Positions 45,129 to 53,390 of a stretch of 64,000 nt of DNA are shown piece after piece. Position 1 is the first letter of the stretch. Each line of letters starts with the position of its first letter. The translations under genes were made by a program, and so were the position numbers. The notes under the pieces were generated by a model, which did no database searches, had not been told where the DNA came from, and saw nothing but the letters and a program-made list of their open reading frames with translations. This DNA is from JANSWY01 sp965243755 (lineage in GTDB: Bacteria; Bacteroidota; Bacteroidia; Cytophagales; Cyclobacteriaceae), in assembly GCA_965243755.1 (NCBI GenBank), contig CBDEVW010000003.1, positions 682,001-746,000 on the forward strand. Direction: 5' to 3'.

Positions 45129-45557
45129 ATGAGAAATTGGAGTTTCATTGTTGGTCTAATCGCGTTGATCACTTTAGCCGCGTGCGAGTGCGATGATTGC
45201 GGTCCCTTGGTCTTTAACCCAAAGTTTGATGCGAAATTCATTAACAAGGATAGCCTGGAGTCCATCGTCATTATTACTCAAATCACAAACCGGGAGAATG
45301 GAGAAAGCATGGTTCCTGATACTTCCAACGTTTATCAAATTCCTTTGCCCCTGGGGACCGGTCAACAATCAGCAAGTTTTGAGTTTTTAATTCTCGGCAA
45401 CAGTTACAACCTCGATGTGACATTTAATGCCATAGAAACGGTAGACGCCCTGGGGAAAATCAGACTATCCGTTTCGGACCTGACCATCAATGAGTCCACA
45501 ATGGGTTTTGATACCTTAATAATCCAGGATGGCCCCATATATCAGTTTGAATTTTAG
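45129..45557 (+). CDS. DUF6452-like lipoprotein
   Basis: ATG 45129 opens a 142-residue protein with a lipoprotein signal (LITLAACECDDCG). The mature part is beta-rich: FNPKFDAKFINKD, then IVIITQITNRENG and a paired late strand LPLGTGQQSASFEF. It resembles DUF6452, usually found just before a DUF6048 barrel gene, as is the case here. Function unknown. Confidence 0.65.
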   Translation: MRNWSFIVGLIALITLAACECDDCGPLVFNPKFDAKFINKDSLESIVIITQITNRENGESMVPDTSNVYQIPLPLGTGQQSASFEFLILGNSYNLDVTFNAIETVDALGKIRLSVSDLTINESTMGFDTLIIQDGPIYQFEF

Positions 45558-45574
45558 TATATTTAGAGAATGAT

Positions 45575-45615
45575 AGCAGCACATATGAGGGATTTCTTCA
45601 GATGTGTTGTTTTTA
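45575..45615 (+). terminator. Terminator hairpin after the DUF6452-like gene
   Basis: AGCAGCACAT (45575-45584) pairs with ATGTGTTGTT (45602-45611), with two G-U pairs, and a T-run reaches 45614. Confidence 0.6.
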
Positions 45616-45764
45616 ATAATGATTGCTCGTTGAGGCCAAAATCATAATTAAACTATGCGCCAGTAAGATGATACTGACTCCTCGACAGCTACCAGCAATT
45701 TATGAATCAATAAAGGCAGTCAGCTAAGGAAAAAATAGGTTTGAAAGCTCAAGCCTATTTTTTT
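45616..45764 (+). ncRNA. Possible small RNA between two terminators
   Basis: A stretch of about 150 bp without a gene lies between the terminator at 45575 and a second at 45732. It contains an internal stem (CTGACT near 45680 with AGTCAG near 45717) and ends in a strong hairpin plus T-run. No standard promoter is obvious, so the RNA gene is a hypothesis; it may instead be the leader of the DUF6048-like gene. Confidence 0.25.
45732..45764 (+). terminator. Rho-independent terminator
   Basis: AAATAGG-t-TTGA pairs with TCAA-g-CCTATTT around AAGC and runs into seven T residues. It lies 51 bp before the start of the DUF6048-like gene and so may act as an attenuator or end a small RNA. Confidence 0.8.
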
Positions 45765-45814
45765 GTGATTTATGAAAGATTTCCCCCTATTTTGAGTTTT
45801 AAAACGAAAAGAGA

Positions 45815-46591
45815 TTGGTGAAGTATATTTTCAGTTTGTTCCTGGTAATTTCAGGATTCTGTGTGACGGCTCAAACAGATTCCGTAGTAGTGGTTGAGGA
45901 TTCCATTCCTAAGCTTCCTAAAGTTCCAGTGAAGCTATTTCCTGGAGTCAGTGCCTCTTTTGATTATGGGAAGTTTATTGTAGGATTCTCGGAATTTGAA
46001 AAAAAAATGGAGTTTACCGGCCACCTGTCCGTCTTACAGTGGCAAAAGGATTCCACAAAAACGATCCAGCGCCTACAGGTATCAGGTGAATACGGTACGG
46101 GTTATCTAAAACCGAATGGGGCTTACAAAAACGGTAACTACGAAGTAGATGGTAACTATTTCCGTTTAGGATTGGACTATATGAGAAAAATTGATGCCAA
46201 GAATAACATTGGGCTAGGCTTCAGGTACGGGTCCGGAACTTTTTCTGATCAAGGTGAAGTCGAAATTAAGAGTAATAATGAATTATTCCCTGATTACAGC
46301 AGAAGGTTCGAGAGAGTCAATAAATCGGCAAGCTGGTGGGAAGCTATCATCATCACAGAAGGAAAACTATTCCGGATCTACAACCCAGATAGAGATGGAA
46401 GAATCATCAAGTATCTTAATAACCTTTATATAGGAGGAAATATCAGGTTGCGGTTCAACGTAGATTTTGACCAGGTGCCTCCAGAAGAGGATGCTATAGC
46501 CATTTATGCTATACCCGGGTACGGTAGAGCAGAGGATAATCTCGTTCCTGCTTTCAACCTATTCATCAAATATAAACTGGACTTTAACTAA
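45815..46591 (+). CDS. DUF6048-like outer-membrane protein
   Basis: This 258-residue protein starts at TTG 45815, or at GTG 45818 (MVKYIF or VKYIF), with a signal peptide (LFLVISGFCVTAQ). The remainder reads as outer-membrane strands, with LGLDYMRKIDAKNNIGLGFRYG and GNIRLRFNVDFD, and ends in LDFN. It follows the DUF6452-like gene, as in other Bacteroidota. Its function is unknown. Confidence 0.7.
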   Translation: MVKYIFSLFLVISGFCVTAQTDSVVVVEDSIPKLPKVPVKLFPGVSASFDYGKFIVGFSEFEKKMEFTGHLSVLQWQKDSTKTIQRLQVSGEYGTGYLKPNGAYKNGNYEVDGNYFRLGLDYMRKIDAKNNIGLGFRYGSGTFSDQGEVEIKSNNELFPDYSRRFERVNKSASWWEAIIITEGKLFRIYNPDRDGRIIKYLNNLYIGGNIRLRFNVDFDQVPPEEDAIAIYAIPGYGRAEDNLVPAFNLFIKYKLDFN

Positions 46592-46603
46592 GGCAATCAG
46601 TAA

Positions 46604-49600
46604 TCATAGCAACTCTTCAGCTCTTTTACCAAAGCGCTTTTGGAACTGCTTATTAAAATTAGTGCTATTGGACATCCCAATTTTGCTGGCAGCTTGTTTC
46701 ACTGAGGTCACCTTACCAGCCTGAATAAGATCGTATGCAAATTTGAATTTAATGTCCTTCACATATTCATTAGGTGTCTTCCCGGTAATTTTTTTCACTA
46801 ATCGATAAAGACTTCTTTCTGTTGTGTTTAATCGATCAGCAATCATGATTGCAGTAATATTGGAATTTTCTATTTCTTCAAGAATGACACTGTTTAGCTT
46901 TTGCAATTGTATGTTTTCATAGCTTTCATGACTATTAACAACTTGCTTGATCTCACTTTCTACTGGTTGGTGGCTAATTAACTGATTAATCCTCAAAATC
47001 AATTCGTCTTTATCAAATGGTTTACTGAGGATTTCCGTCACTCCTTTTTCCAGCACTTTAAACTTGTCATCTCTGGAGCTTCTTGCACTTACTACCATCA
47101 CCGGAATATGTTGTAACCTTGGGTTTTCCTTCAAGCCATCAATCAGCTCAAACCCATCCATCACTGGCATCATCAAATCGGTGATTACCAGATCCACTTC
47201 GACCTTAGCCATTTTTCTGAGTGCTTGTGCGCCATTTCCAGCAGTGATGACTTCATAGGTTGGCGCCAGCAACTCTACCATATAATCTCTGACATCCGGG
47301 TGATCCTCCACCAGAAGCACTTTCTTCAGTGACTTGTCACCCAGGTCAATTGCGATGTTGGAAGGCACTTTATCAATGTCATGCAGCTCCTCTCTGAATT
47401 GCTTTTCCCGATCGATTATAAAACTACTCGGTTGGAGTGGTTTAGTGGTGGTCCCGTTTTCTTCCACATATTTTTCAAGGGTAATGGTAAAAGTTGTTCC
47501 TTTATCGGGCATGCTCTCGACATTGATTTCTCCTTCATGCAACTCCACGATTTCTTTGGCCACACTCAAGCCAATTCCCATGCCTTCTTTAGCCTTACTA
47601 TTATTGCCTGCCTGGAAGTTTCGATCGAAAATACTTCTTAAGTGATCTGATGGAATCCCAATGCCATCATCAGAAACCTTCACGAGCACTTTGCCTCCCT
47701 TTTCTATGACCTCAACTACAATTTGGCCATTGGTATGGGTAAACTTGAGTGCATTAGAAATGAGATTGAACATTACCCTATCGAACTTTTCAGGATCAAG
47801 GAGCACACGGCAGTTGGCAGACACTTGTTGCTCAACCAGCAAATTGATATTTCTGATGTCCGCAGCAGATTGAAACAACCCCGCTACGAGCGAAACATAG
47901 TTACCAATGGGCACTGGATGTTTTTCCAGCTTAAGGTTGCCCTCCTCCATCGCCACCAACTCACTGATATCATTTACCATCGCAACCAACTTTTGCGACA
48001 CTTTTTCCATACTAGCCACATACTTTTCGGTAGCGGAAGAATAGAAAGAGTTTTCGTCCTCAATAATTTGCTTAATCCTTCCGGAAAGCAATGTAATAGG
48101 TGTACGAAGGTCATGTGAAATATTGGCAAAGAATTTACTTTTGAAGTTATCCAACTGCTGCAGTTTCAGGGCTTTTTCCTCCAGTAATTCATTGGCTTTA
48201 CTTAACTCCACAGTCTGGTCGTTGATCAGTTGCTGTAATTGTTGTTGCTTCCATTTCAGGAATCGAATCCTTCTTTGATATACAACGTAGGCAATTAAGA
48301 AAATCAATGAGGCATAGATCAGGTAGGCATACCATGAGATGTACCAGGGAGTAGTTACCACAAAACTGAAGTTAGCAATATCAGTATGCGATCCGTTCAA
48401 TGAAACTCCCCGTACCTGGAAGGTATAATACCCTGGATGCAAGCCACTATAGCTAGCATATTTTCTCTCATCCCATTCTGACCATTCATCGGTAAGACCC
48501 ATGAGTCTGTATTGGTAATAAGCCTTATCTGCCAGTGCTCCGAAAGACGAAAACTCAAATTGAATATTATCGAGCCTGGGGCCCATTTCGGCAATTTGAT
48601 TTTGATTAGGAGAATAAATAGTTTCTTTACCAGAGGCTTTTACCTTTCTAATGAACACCTTTTCACTGGTAGTCTTGGAAGCCTGGTCGTGTTGATTGAT
48701 CACTTTTATTCCTGAAATACCTCCAAGAAGCAAATGATCCTGATCCTGATAAATAACAGCTGGTTTAAATTCTGAATAGAAATACGATCCGGTAGGTTCA
48801 AATTGCCCCCTTTTATTCTTCACCAGATCACAATAGTAATTGCTTAAATCATCCTTATAACAAACGTAGCAGCTCGACTCATCCATTTGGGTAACCATCA
48901 TCACTTCATTCGTTTCAAAGGAGAAATTCACACTTTCGTTGGTGCCAATGATGGAATCTGAAGTTAACTGAAAGAGTTGTGTTCCTGTAACAACTGAAAA
49001 TTCATTATTATTTTGAAGAAGGTAACCGTGTTCTGGCAGTTTGTAGGTTTTCAGCACCCTGGCAGACTTGGTTTCGGGTTCTATCATCACATCATACAAC
49101 TGATGAGCCTCTGTCCTGATTAAATAATTTAAAGGACCCTTTTTCACAATCTGCGTAACCCCCCGGTCAATTTCATCAATTGTATAGTGAACCATCGAAT
49201 CATCCATAAAAAGAACTGAAGCTCCAAAATAAAAGCCTGCAGAAACTATAATTTCAGGATGGTCTGTTTGAATAAGTTCCCTTGAGTTGATCCTGTATAG
49301 CTTCTTAAGTGAATTTCTTTGATCATCATATTCATGAATTCCTTCCAGACTTGTCACCCAAAGTTTCCCTTTATACTCGAACAGGTCCAGGCAATCAACA
49401 ATCAGGTCTTCATTAATTGGTTCAAAGTGCTGAGCATCTGTCAACTTATAGAATCCATCATTACATGTCACATAAAGTGAGCCATTGTGCCTTAAAATAT
49501 CTGTTATTTGCCCGGTAATGCCATATTCCTGTTTGATAAAACGGTAAGGAGATGCATATGAAATCACGTTGATACCATTCTTCATACCAACCCACAGCTG

Positions 49601-50527
49601 ACCATTGATTTCAATCACAAACAAAGGCCGATGTTTTCCTAACCCGTTGGATGAGTCAAACCTAAACACCTCTTTTCCGGAAGGGTCAATAATGATTATT
49701 CCATTGCCCATGGTTGAAATGGCATAGTTTCCGTTTTCAAGCAGCTGACCATCATAAATCTTGTAATCAATAAGGTATTGATCACATGTGGTATTGAATC
49801 GTCTAACACCTTTTTCCCGGTTATAAATAAAAAGTCCCTCAAATCGGGTGGCCACCATCAGCTCATCATCGCCATAAGCATATATTCCATTGACCTTTCT
49901 TTCTGCAAAAAATTCTGAATTGGGTAAAGCATGGGAGGCTTTATTGGCATAATAATGTAGACCTAAGCCATAAACCCGGTAATAAACCGTATCTCTTGCA
50001 GCAAATGCCACATCAAAAGCACGCCCACCTTCTGGCGGATCCAGGGGAATGATTGATTTGGATCCATAAGGATAAAAATAAGAGTACTTTTTGGACCGAA
50101 ACAATATGCCATTTGGGTCAGCTCCAATTTCCCATACTACATTAAAATCTTTGTGTGAATCCGGTATATACTCCAGAAATGACTGGTAGGACACCTTTCC
50201 ATTAGCATCAGGCACCAGCATGCCCAATTCTCCATTGGCACCTACATAAATTTTGCCGTCATGTCCTTTTTCCAGCCAGTAAGCTATTTGATTTTCTGGT
50301 AAAGGAATCAGTTCCCATGTGATGCCATCAAACCGCAGGATTCCTTCGTCATTACCTACATAGATAACTCCCTTCGCATCTGAGGCGATGGCCCAATTAC
50401 GATTTCCTTCTTTGTAATCCTGAGGTGAGAAATATCTGAAATGTGGTGTTCCAATTTGTGAATACCCACTGCTGGCCAAACATAACACACCGAGGAAAAT
50501 TGTCCATAAACTTCTAGACCAACTCAT
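46604..50527 (-). CDS. Hybrid two-component regulator (sensor kinase plus AraC-type output)
   Basis: This 1307-residue one-protein signalling system has a signal peptide (about 1-22), a large two-propeller sensor of Reg_prop type (about 25-625) and a Y_Y_Y domain (about 640-723). A membrane helix (about 731-750) follows, then HisKA with His805 in NISHDLRTP, the ATPase with N926 in ISNALKFTH and the G-box GIGLSVAKEIV, a receiver with phospho-Asp1117 in VITDLMMP, and an AraC-type helix-turn-helix (about 1220-1307). Such proteins sense a periplasmic ligand, often sugar fragments. No SusCD or glycosidase cluster is adjacent, so the ligand is unknown. Confidence 0.95.
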   Translation of the reverse strand: MSWSRSLWTIFLGVLCLASSGYSQIGTPHFRYFSPQDYKEGNRNWAIASDAKGVIYVGNDEGILRFDGITWELIPLPENQIAYWLEKGHDGKIYVGANGELGMLVPDANGKVSYQSFLEYIPDSHKDFNVVWEIGADPNGILFRSKKYSYFYPYGSKSIIPLDPPEGGRAFDVAFAARDTVYYRVYGLGLHYYANKASHALPNSEFFAERKVNGIYAYGDDELMVATRFEGLFIYNREKGVRRFNTTCDQYLIDYKIYDGQLLENGNYAISTMGNGIIIIDPSGKEVFRFDSSNGLGKHRPLFVIEINGQLWVGMKNGINVISYASPYRFIKQEYGITGQITDILRHNGSLYVTCNDGFYKLTDAQHFEPINEDLIVDCLDLFEYKGKLWVTSLEGIHEYDDQRNSLKKLYRINSRELIQTDHPEIIVSAGFYFGASVLFMDDSMVHYTIDEIDRGVTQIVKKGPLNYLIRTEAHQLYDVMIEPETKSARVLKTYKLPEHGYLLQNNNEFSVVTGTQLFQLTSDSIIGTNESVNFSFETNEVMMVTQMDESSCYVCYKDDLSNYYCDLVKNKRGQFEPTGSYFYSEFKPAVIYQDQDHLLLGGISGIKVINQHDQASKTTSEKVFIRKVKASGKETIYSPNQNQIAEMGPRLDNIQFEFSSFGALADKAYYQYRLMGLTDEWSEWDERKYASYSGLHPGYYTFQVRGVSLNGSHTDIANFSFVVTTPWYISWYAYLIYASLIFLIAYVVYQRRIRFLKWKQQQLQQLINDQTVELSKANELLEEKALKLQQLDNFKSKFFANISHDLRTPITLLSGRIKQIIEDENSFYSSATEKYVASMEKVSQKLVAMVNDISELVAMEEGNLKLEKHPVPIGNYVSLVAGLFQSAADIRNINLLVEQQVSANCRVLLDPEKFDRVMFNLISNALKFTHTNGQIVVEVIEKGGKVLVKVSDDGIGIPSDHLRSIFDRNFQAGNNSKAKEGMGIGLSVAKEIVELHEGEINVESMPDKGTTFTITLEKYVEENGTTTKPLQPSSFIIDREKQFREELHDIDKVPSNIAIDLGDKSLKKVLLVEDHPDVRDYMVELLAPTYEVITAGNGAQALRKMAKVEVDLVITDLMMPVMDGFELIDGLKENPRLQHIPVMVVSARSSRDDKFKVLEKGVTEILSKPFDKDELILRINQLISHQPVESEIKQVVNSHESYENIQLQKLNSVILEEIENSNITAIMIADRLNTTERSLYRLVKKITGKTPNEYVKDIKFKFAYDLIQAGKVTSVKQAASKIGMSNSTNFNKQFQKRFGKRAEELL

Positions 50528-50531
50528 AAAT

Positions 50532-50547
50532 ACAAATTATAATTTGT
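50532..50547. promoter_or_regulatory. 16-bp perfect palindrome upstream of the hybrid regulator
   Basis: ACAAATTA/TAATTTGT is a perfect palindrome 5 bp upstream of the regulator start codon (50527, minus strand). It could be an autoregulatory operator, but the AT-rich composition makes chance likely. The rest of 50528-50732 has no gene. Confidence 0.35.
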
Positions 50548-50732
50548 GCTATTGGTCCTAATTTCCTTAGAGGTAGCTTTATACACCGGGTATTCCCCAA
50601 ATACCACAGCGTCCCGATTTTTCCGAAAGAATGAGTGATTAGATTATTCCCAGATTCTAACCATTCCGTTCAATAGATTCCTAAAGATCACAAATATCGA
50701 TGGAATAAGTAAATAAATACCAGATTTTCTAC

Positions 50733-51509
50733 TTACACATCCCAGTCTTCGTTCAATATACTGATGGCGTGATGACCAGTAAGGTCAAACTGACATGGGA
50801 CGACAGAAACGTAGTTTTGTGCAATTGCCCACTCATCATTGTCCTGTCCCTTATCATGATTAACGAGGTTGCCAATCATCCAGAAGTATTGTCTGCCATA
50901 AGGGTCTACCCTTTGCTCAAAGTCTTCTTCCCACCATGCATTGGCCTGTCGGCACACTTTGATGCCTTTAATCTGCTGATTTTGGATTGGAGGAATATTT
51001 ACGTTGAGGGCCACTCCTTTAGGGATACCCTTTGTTATTGCCTCATTGGCAATTTTCAATATATATTCATCGACATGAGACAGATCTGCTCCCGGATTAT
51101 AGTCGCACAATGAAAACCCTATAGCTGGTGTACCCTCAATAGCCCCTTCTATGGCAGCACTCATGGTACCTGAGTAAAGTACACTAATAGATGTATTTGA
51201 CCCGTGATTTATTCCGCTGACCACCAGGTCTGGTTTTCTGATCTTAAGCACATGATGTTTGGCCAGTTTAACACAATCAGCAGGTGTCCCTGAACATTCA
51301 TAAGCCTGAACACCCAGGTCGTCAAAAATGTCATTGGGAGTTAATCTCAGGGTATCTCCTACGGTAATTGCGTGCCCCATACCAGATTGCGGACTATCTG
51401 GCGCTACCACCAGAACCTCCCCTATTTGGGTCATTAATTCAACTAGTTTTCTTATACCCCTGGAGGTAATACCATCATCATTTGATACTAGAATAAGTGG
51501 CTTAGACAT
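50733..51509 (-). CDS. surE: 5'/3'-nucleotidase SurE
   Basis: This 258-residue SurE has the metal site in VSNDDG (Asp11, Asp12) and an N-x-x-S-type segment in VVSGINHGSNTS, with SGTMSAAIEGA. It dephosphorylates nucleoside monophosphates in stress survival. It ends the dnaG-ribBA-unknown-surE run, starting nine bases after the preceding stop. Confidence 0.96.
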   Translation of the reverse strand: MSKPLILVSNDDGITSRGIRKLVELMTQIGEVLVVAPDSPQSGMGHAITVGDTLRLTPNDIFDDLGVQAYECSGTPADCVKLAKHHVLKIRKPDLVVSGINHGSNTSISVLYSGTMSAAIEGAIEGTPAIGFSLCDYNPGADLSHVDEYILKIANEAITKGIPKGVALNVNIPPIQNQQIKGIKVCRQANAWWEEDFEQRVDPYGRQYFWMIGNLVNHDKGQDNDEWAIAQNYVSVVPCQFDLTGHHAISILNEDWDV

Positions 51510-51518
51510 GTAGATGTT

Positions 51519-52133
51519 TTAGATAGAGTTATAAAATGCTGTAATTCTAATTAAATCTCGAATTTCATCAGACTTCAACCTGTTATTTTTGATGAATTCT
51601 TTCATATGTTTTTGCTTTTTGTTCATGATATTTAGCAAGTCAGCCTTCTTGCCATTGTAGAATGTAATATTTCCTTTATTGTCCAAAAAGTAAAAAGTGT
51701 AGGCTAACCGCTCGCGTACATATGAATTCCCATAAATTGAAGTTGTACTAGGAACTGTTTCCTGTGTAATCTCTTCCCTGCATAACAAACTTAACGGGCC
51801 CTCATAAAGCAACTCAAAAAACACCCTGGTGCGATACTGACTTCTTAGGGCGTAGGGTAAAGAATAAAATTCGCGGTAGTTATCAGCCATTTTATCAAAA
51901 ATTTTGACAAACCTGGTATTGTGGCTGGAAAACGATCGAATTCTGTGCCCCAGATCAACCTGAACAGCATTTGTTTCCATATCGTACTTTACCTTTCCTT
52001 TGATAGTATCCCCCTGCAAACTGACAACAAAACCTGAGTGCCAGATTTGAGATGGGAACTGTTGCGCATGTCCAAAACCAAAGTAAAAAATGGCTGCTAC
52101 CAGCAGTAACAATCGTATTAACATACTCCTCAT
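51519..52133 (-). CDS. Secreted protein of unknown function
   Basis: This 204-residue protein has a signal peptide (LLLLVAAIFYFGFGHAQ). The body has beta-type segments (GFVVSLQGDTIKGKVKYDM, RVFFELLYEGPLSLLC) with two cysteines. No family is recognised. It lies between ribBA and surE with 9-10 bp spacings, so it is in the same operon. Confidence 0.65.
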   Translation of the reverse strand: MRSMLIRLLLLVAAIFYFGFGHAQQFPSQIWHSGFVVSLQGDTIKGKVKYDMETNAVQVDLGHRIRSFSSHNTRFVKIFDKMADNYREFYSLPYALRSQYRTRVFFELLYEGPLSLLCREEITQETVPSTTSIYGNSYVRERLAYTFYFLDNKGNITFYNGKKADLLNIMNKKQKHMKEFIKNNRLKSDEIRDLIRITAFYNSI

Positions 52134-52143
52134 AGTTCGACTA

Positions 52144-53373
52144 TCAATGTTTATTAATGTCTCCTAAGATTTCATGCCCAAACTTATCTCTTTTAGTCTC
52201 CAGGTATTTTTGATTATGTTCATTGGGCTTCACCTCGATAGGTACATTACCTACAATTTCAAGTCCATATCCCATAAGACCAACTCTCTTTTTGGGATTA
52301 TTGGAGATCAATCGAATTTTACTAATGTTCATTGCTCTGATGATCTGTGCCCCAACACCATAATCTCTTTGATCCGCCTGAAAACCGAGTTTCTGATTGG
52401 CCTCCACGGTATCATATCCCTCTTCCTGAAGTTTGTAAGCTTTTAATTTATTGATCAGGCCAATTCCACGACCTTCCTGATTCATATACAGCACCAAACC
52501 CTTACCTTCTTTCTCTACCATTTCCATCGCAGCATGTAGCTGATCCCCACAATCACATCGGAAGGAATGGAAAATGTCTCCCGTCACACAAGAGGAATGG
52601 ACCCTCACCAAAACCGGTTCATTTTCATCCCAGGTACCTTTTGAAAGTGCAAGGTGGGTTTCTCCTGTGTTCGTCTGTTTAAAGGCAGTTAATTGAAAAT
52701 CGCCGTACATCGTCGGCATATTTACATCGATCACTTTTTCGATCAAAGATTCCTTCTTCAGCCTGTAAGCAATAAGATCTTTGATAGAAACTAGTTTTAA
52801 ATTGAATTTGTCAGCAACTTTCCTGCAATCCGGCAGTCTGGCCATGGTACCGTCTTCGTTCAGAATCTCTACCAACACGCCAGCCGGATAGAATCCCGCC
52901 AGGCGAGCAAAGTCTATCGCCGCTTCGGTATGACCTGCCCTTCTTAGCACGCCTCCTTTTTTGGCTTTCAACGGAAAAATATGCCCTGGTTTACCTAATT
53001 CCTCAGGCTTTGTATCCGGGTTTACCAATGCTTTGATGGTTTTTGCTCTGTCTGATGTAGAAATACCAGTAGTTGTGCCATAACCTATCAGATCAATAGA
53101 AACAGTGAAAGGTGTTTCGTATGCTGCCGTATTTTTCCCAACCATTAGGTCAAGTTGTAATTCCTCACAACGATCCTCTACAATAGGTGCGCAGATTAAG
53201 CCCCTGCCCTCCTTCGACATAAAGTTGATGATCTCAGGAGTTACCGCTTCTGCAGCACAAATGAAGTCTCCTTCATTTTCTCTGTCTTCATCATCTACTA
53301 CAATTATTATTTCTCCTTTTTTGATTGCTTCAATAGCTTCTTCAATACTATCCAGCATACTGTTATCTGACAT
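52144..53373 (-). CDS. ribBA: Bifunctional DHBP synthase / GTP cyclohydrolase II
   Basis: This 409-residue fusion makes both precursors of riboflavin. Residues 1-205 are 3,4-dihydroxy-2-butanone-4-phosphate synthase, with the acidic DDEDRENEGD (27-36). The second half is GTP cyclohydrolase II, with the zinc site in HSSCVTGDIFHSFRCDCGD and the EGRGIGL loop that binds GTP. It lies in the dnaG operon and is 10 bp upstream of the unknown secreted protein gene. Confidence 0.97.
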   Translation of the reverse strand: MSDNSMLDSIEEAIEAIKKGEIIIVVDDEDRENEGDFICAAEAVTPEIINFMSKEGRGLICAPIVEDRCEELQLDLMVGKNTAAYETPFTVSIDLIGYGTTTGISTSDRAKTIKALVNPDTKPEELGKPGHIFPLKAKKGGVLRRAGHTEAAIDFARLAGFYPAGVLVEILNEDGTMARLPDCRKVADKFNLKLVSIKDLIAYRLKKESLIEKVIDVNMPTMYGDFQLTAFKQTNTGETHLALSKGTWDENEPVLVRVHSSCVTGDIFHSFRCDCGDQLHAAMEMVEKEGKGLVLYMNQEGRGIGLINKLKAYKLQEEGYDTVEANQKLGFQADQRDYGVGAQIIRAMNISKIRLISNNPKKRVGLMGYGLEIVGNVPIEVKPNEHNQKYLETKRDKFGHEILGDINKH

Positions 53374-53390
53374 CTATCTCTGAGTTAATC

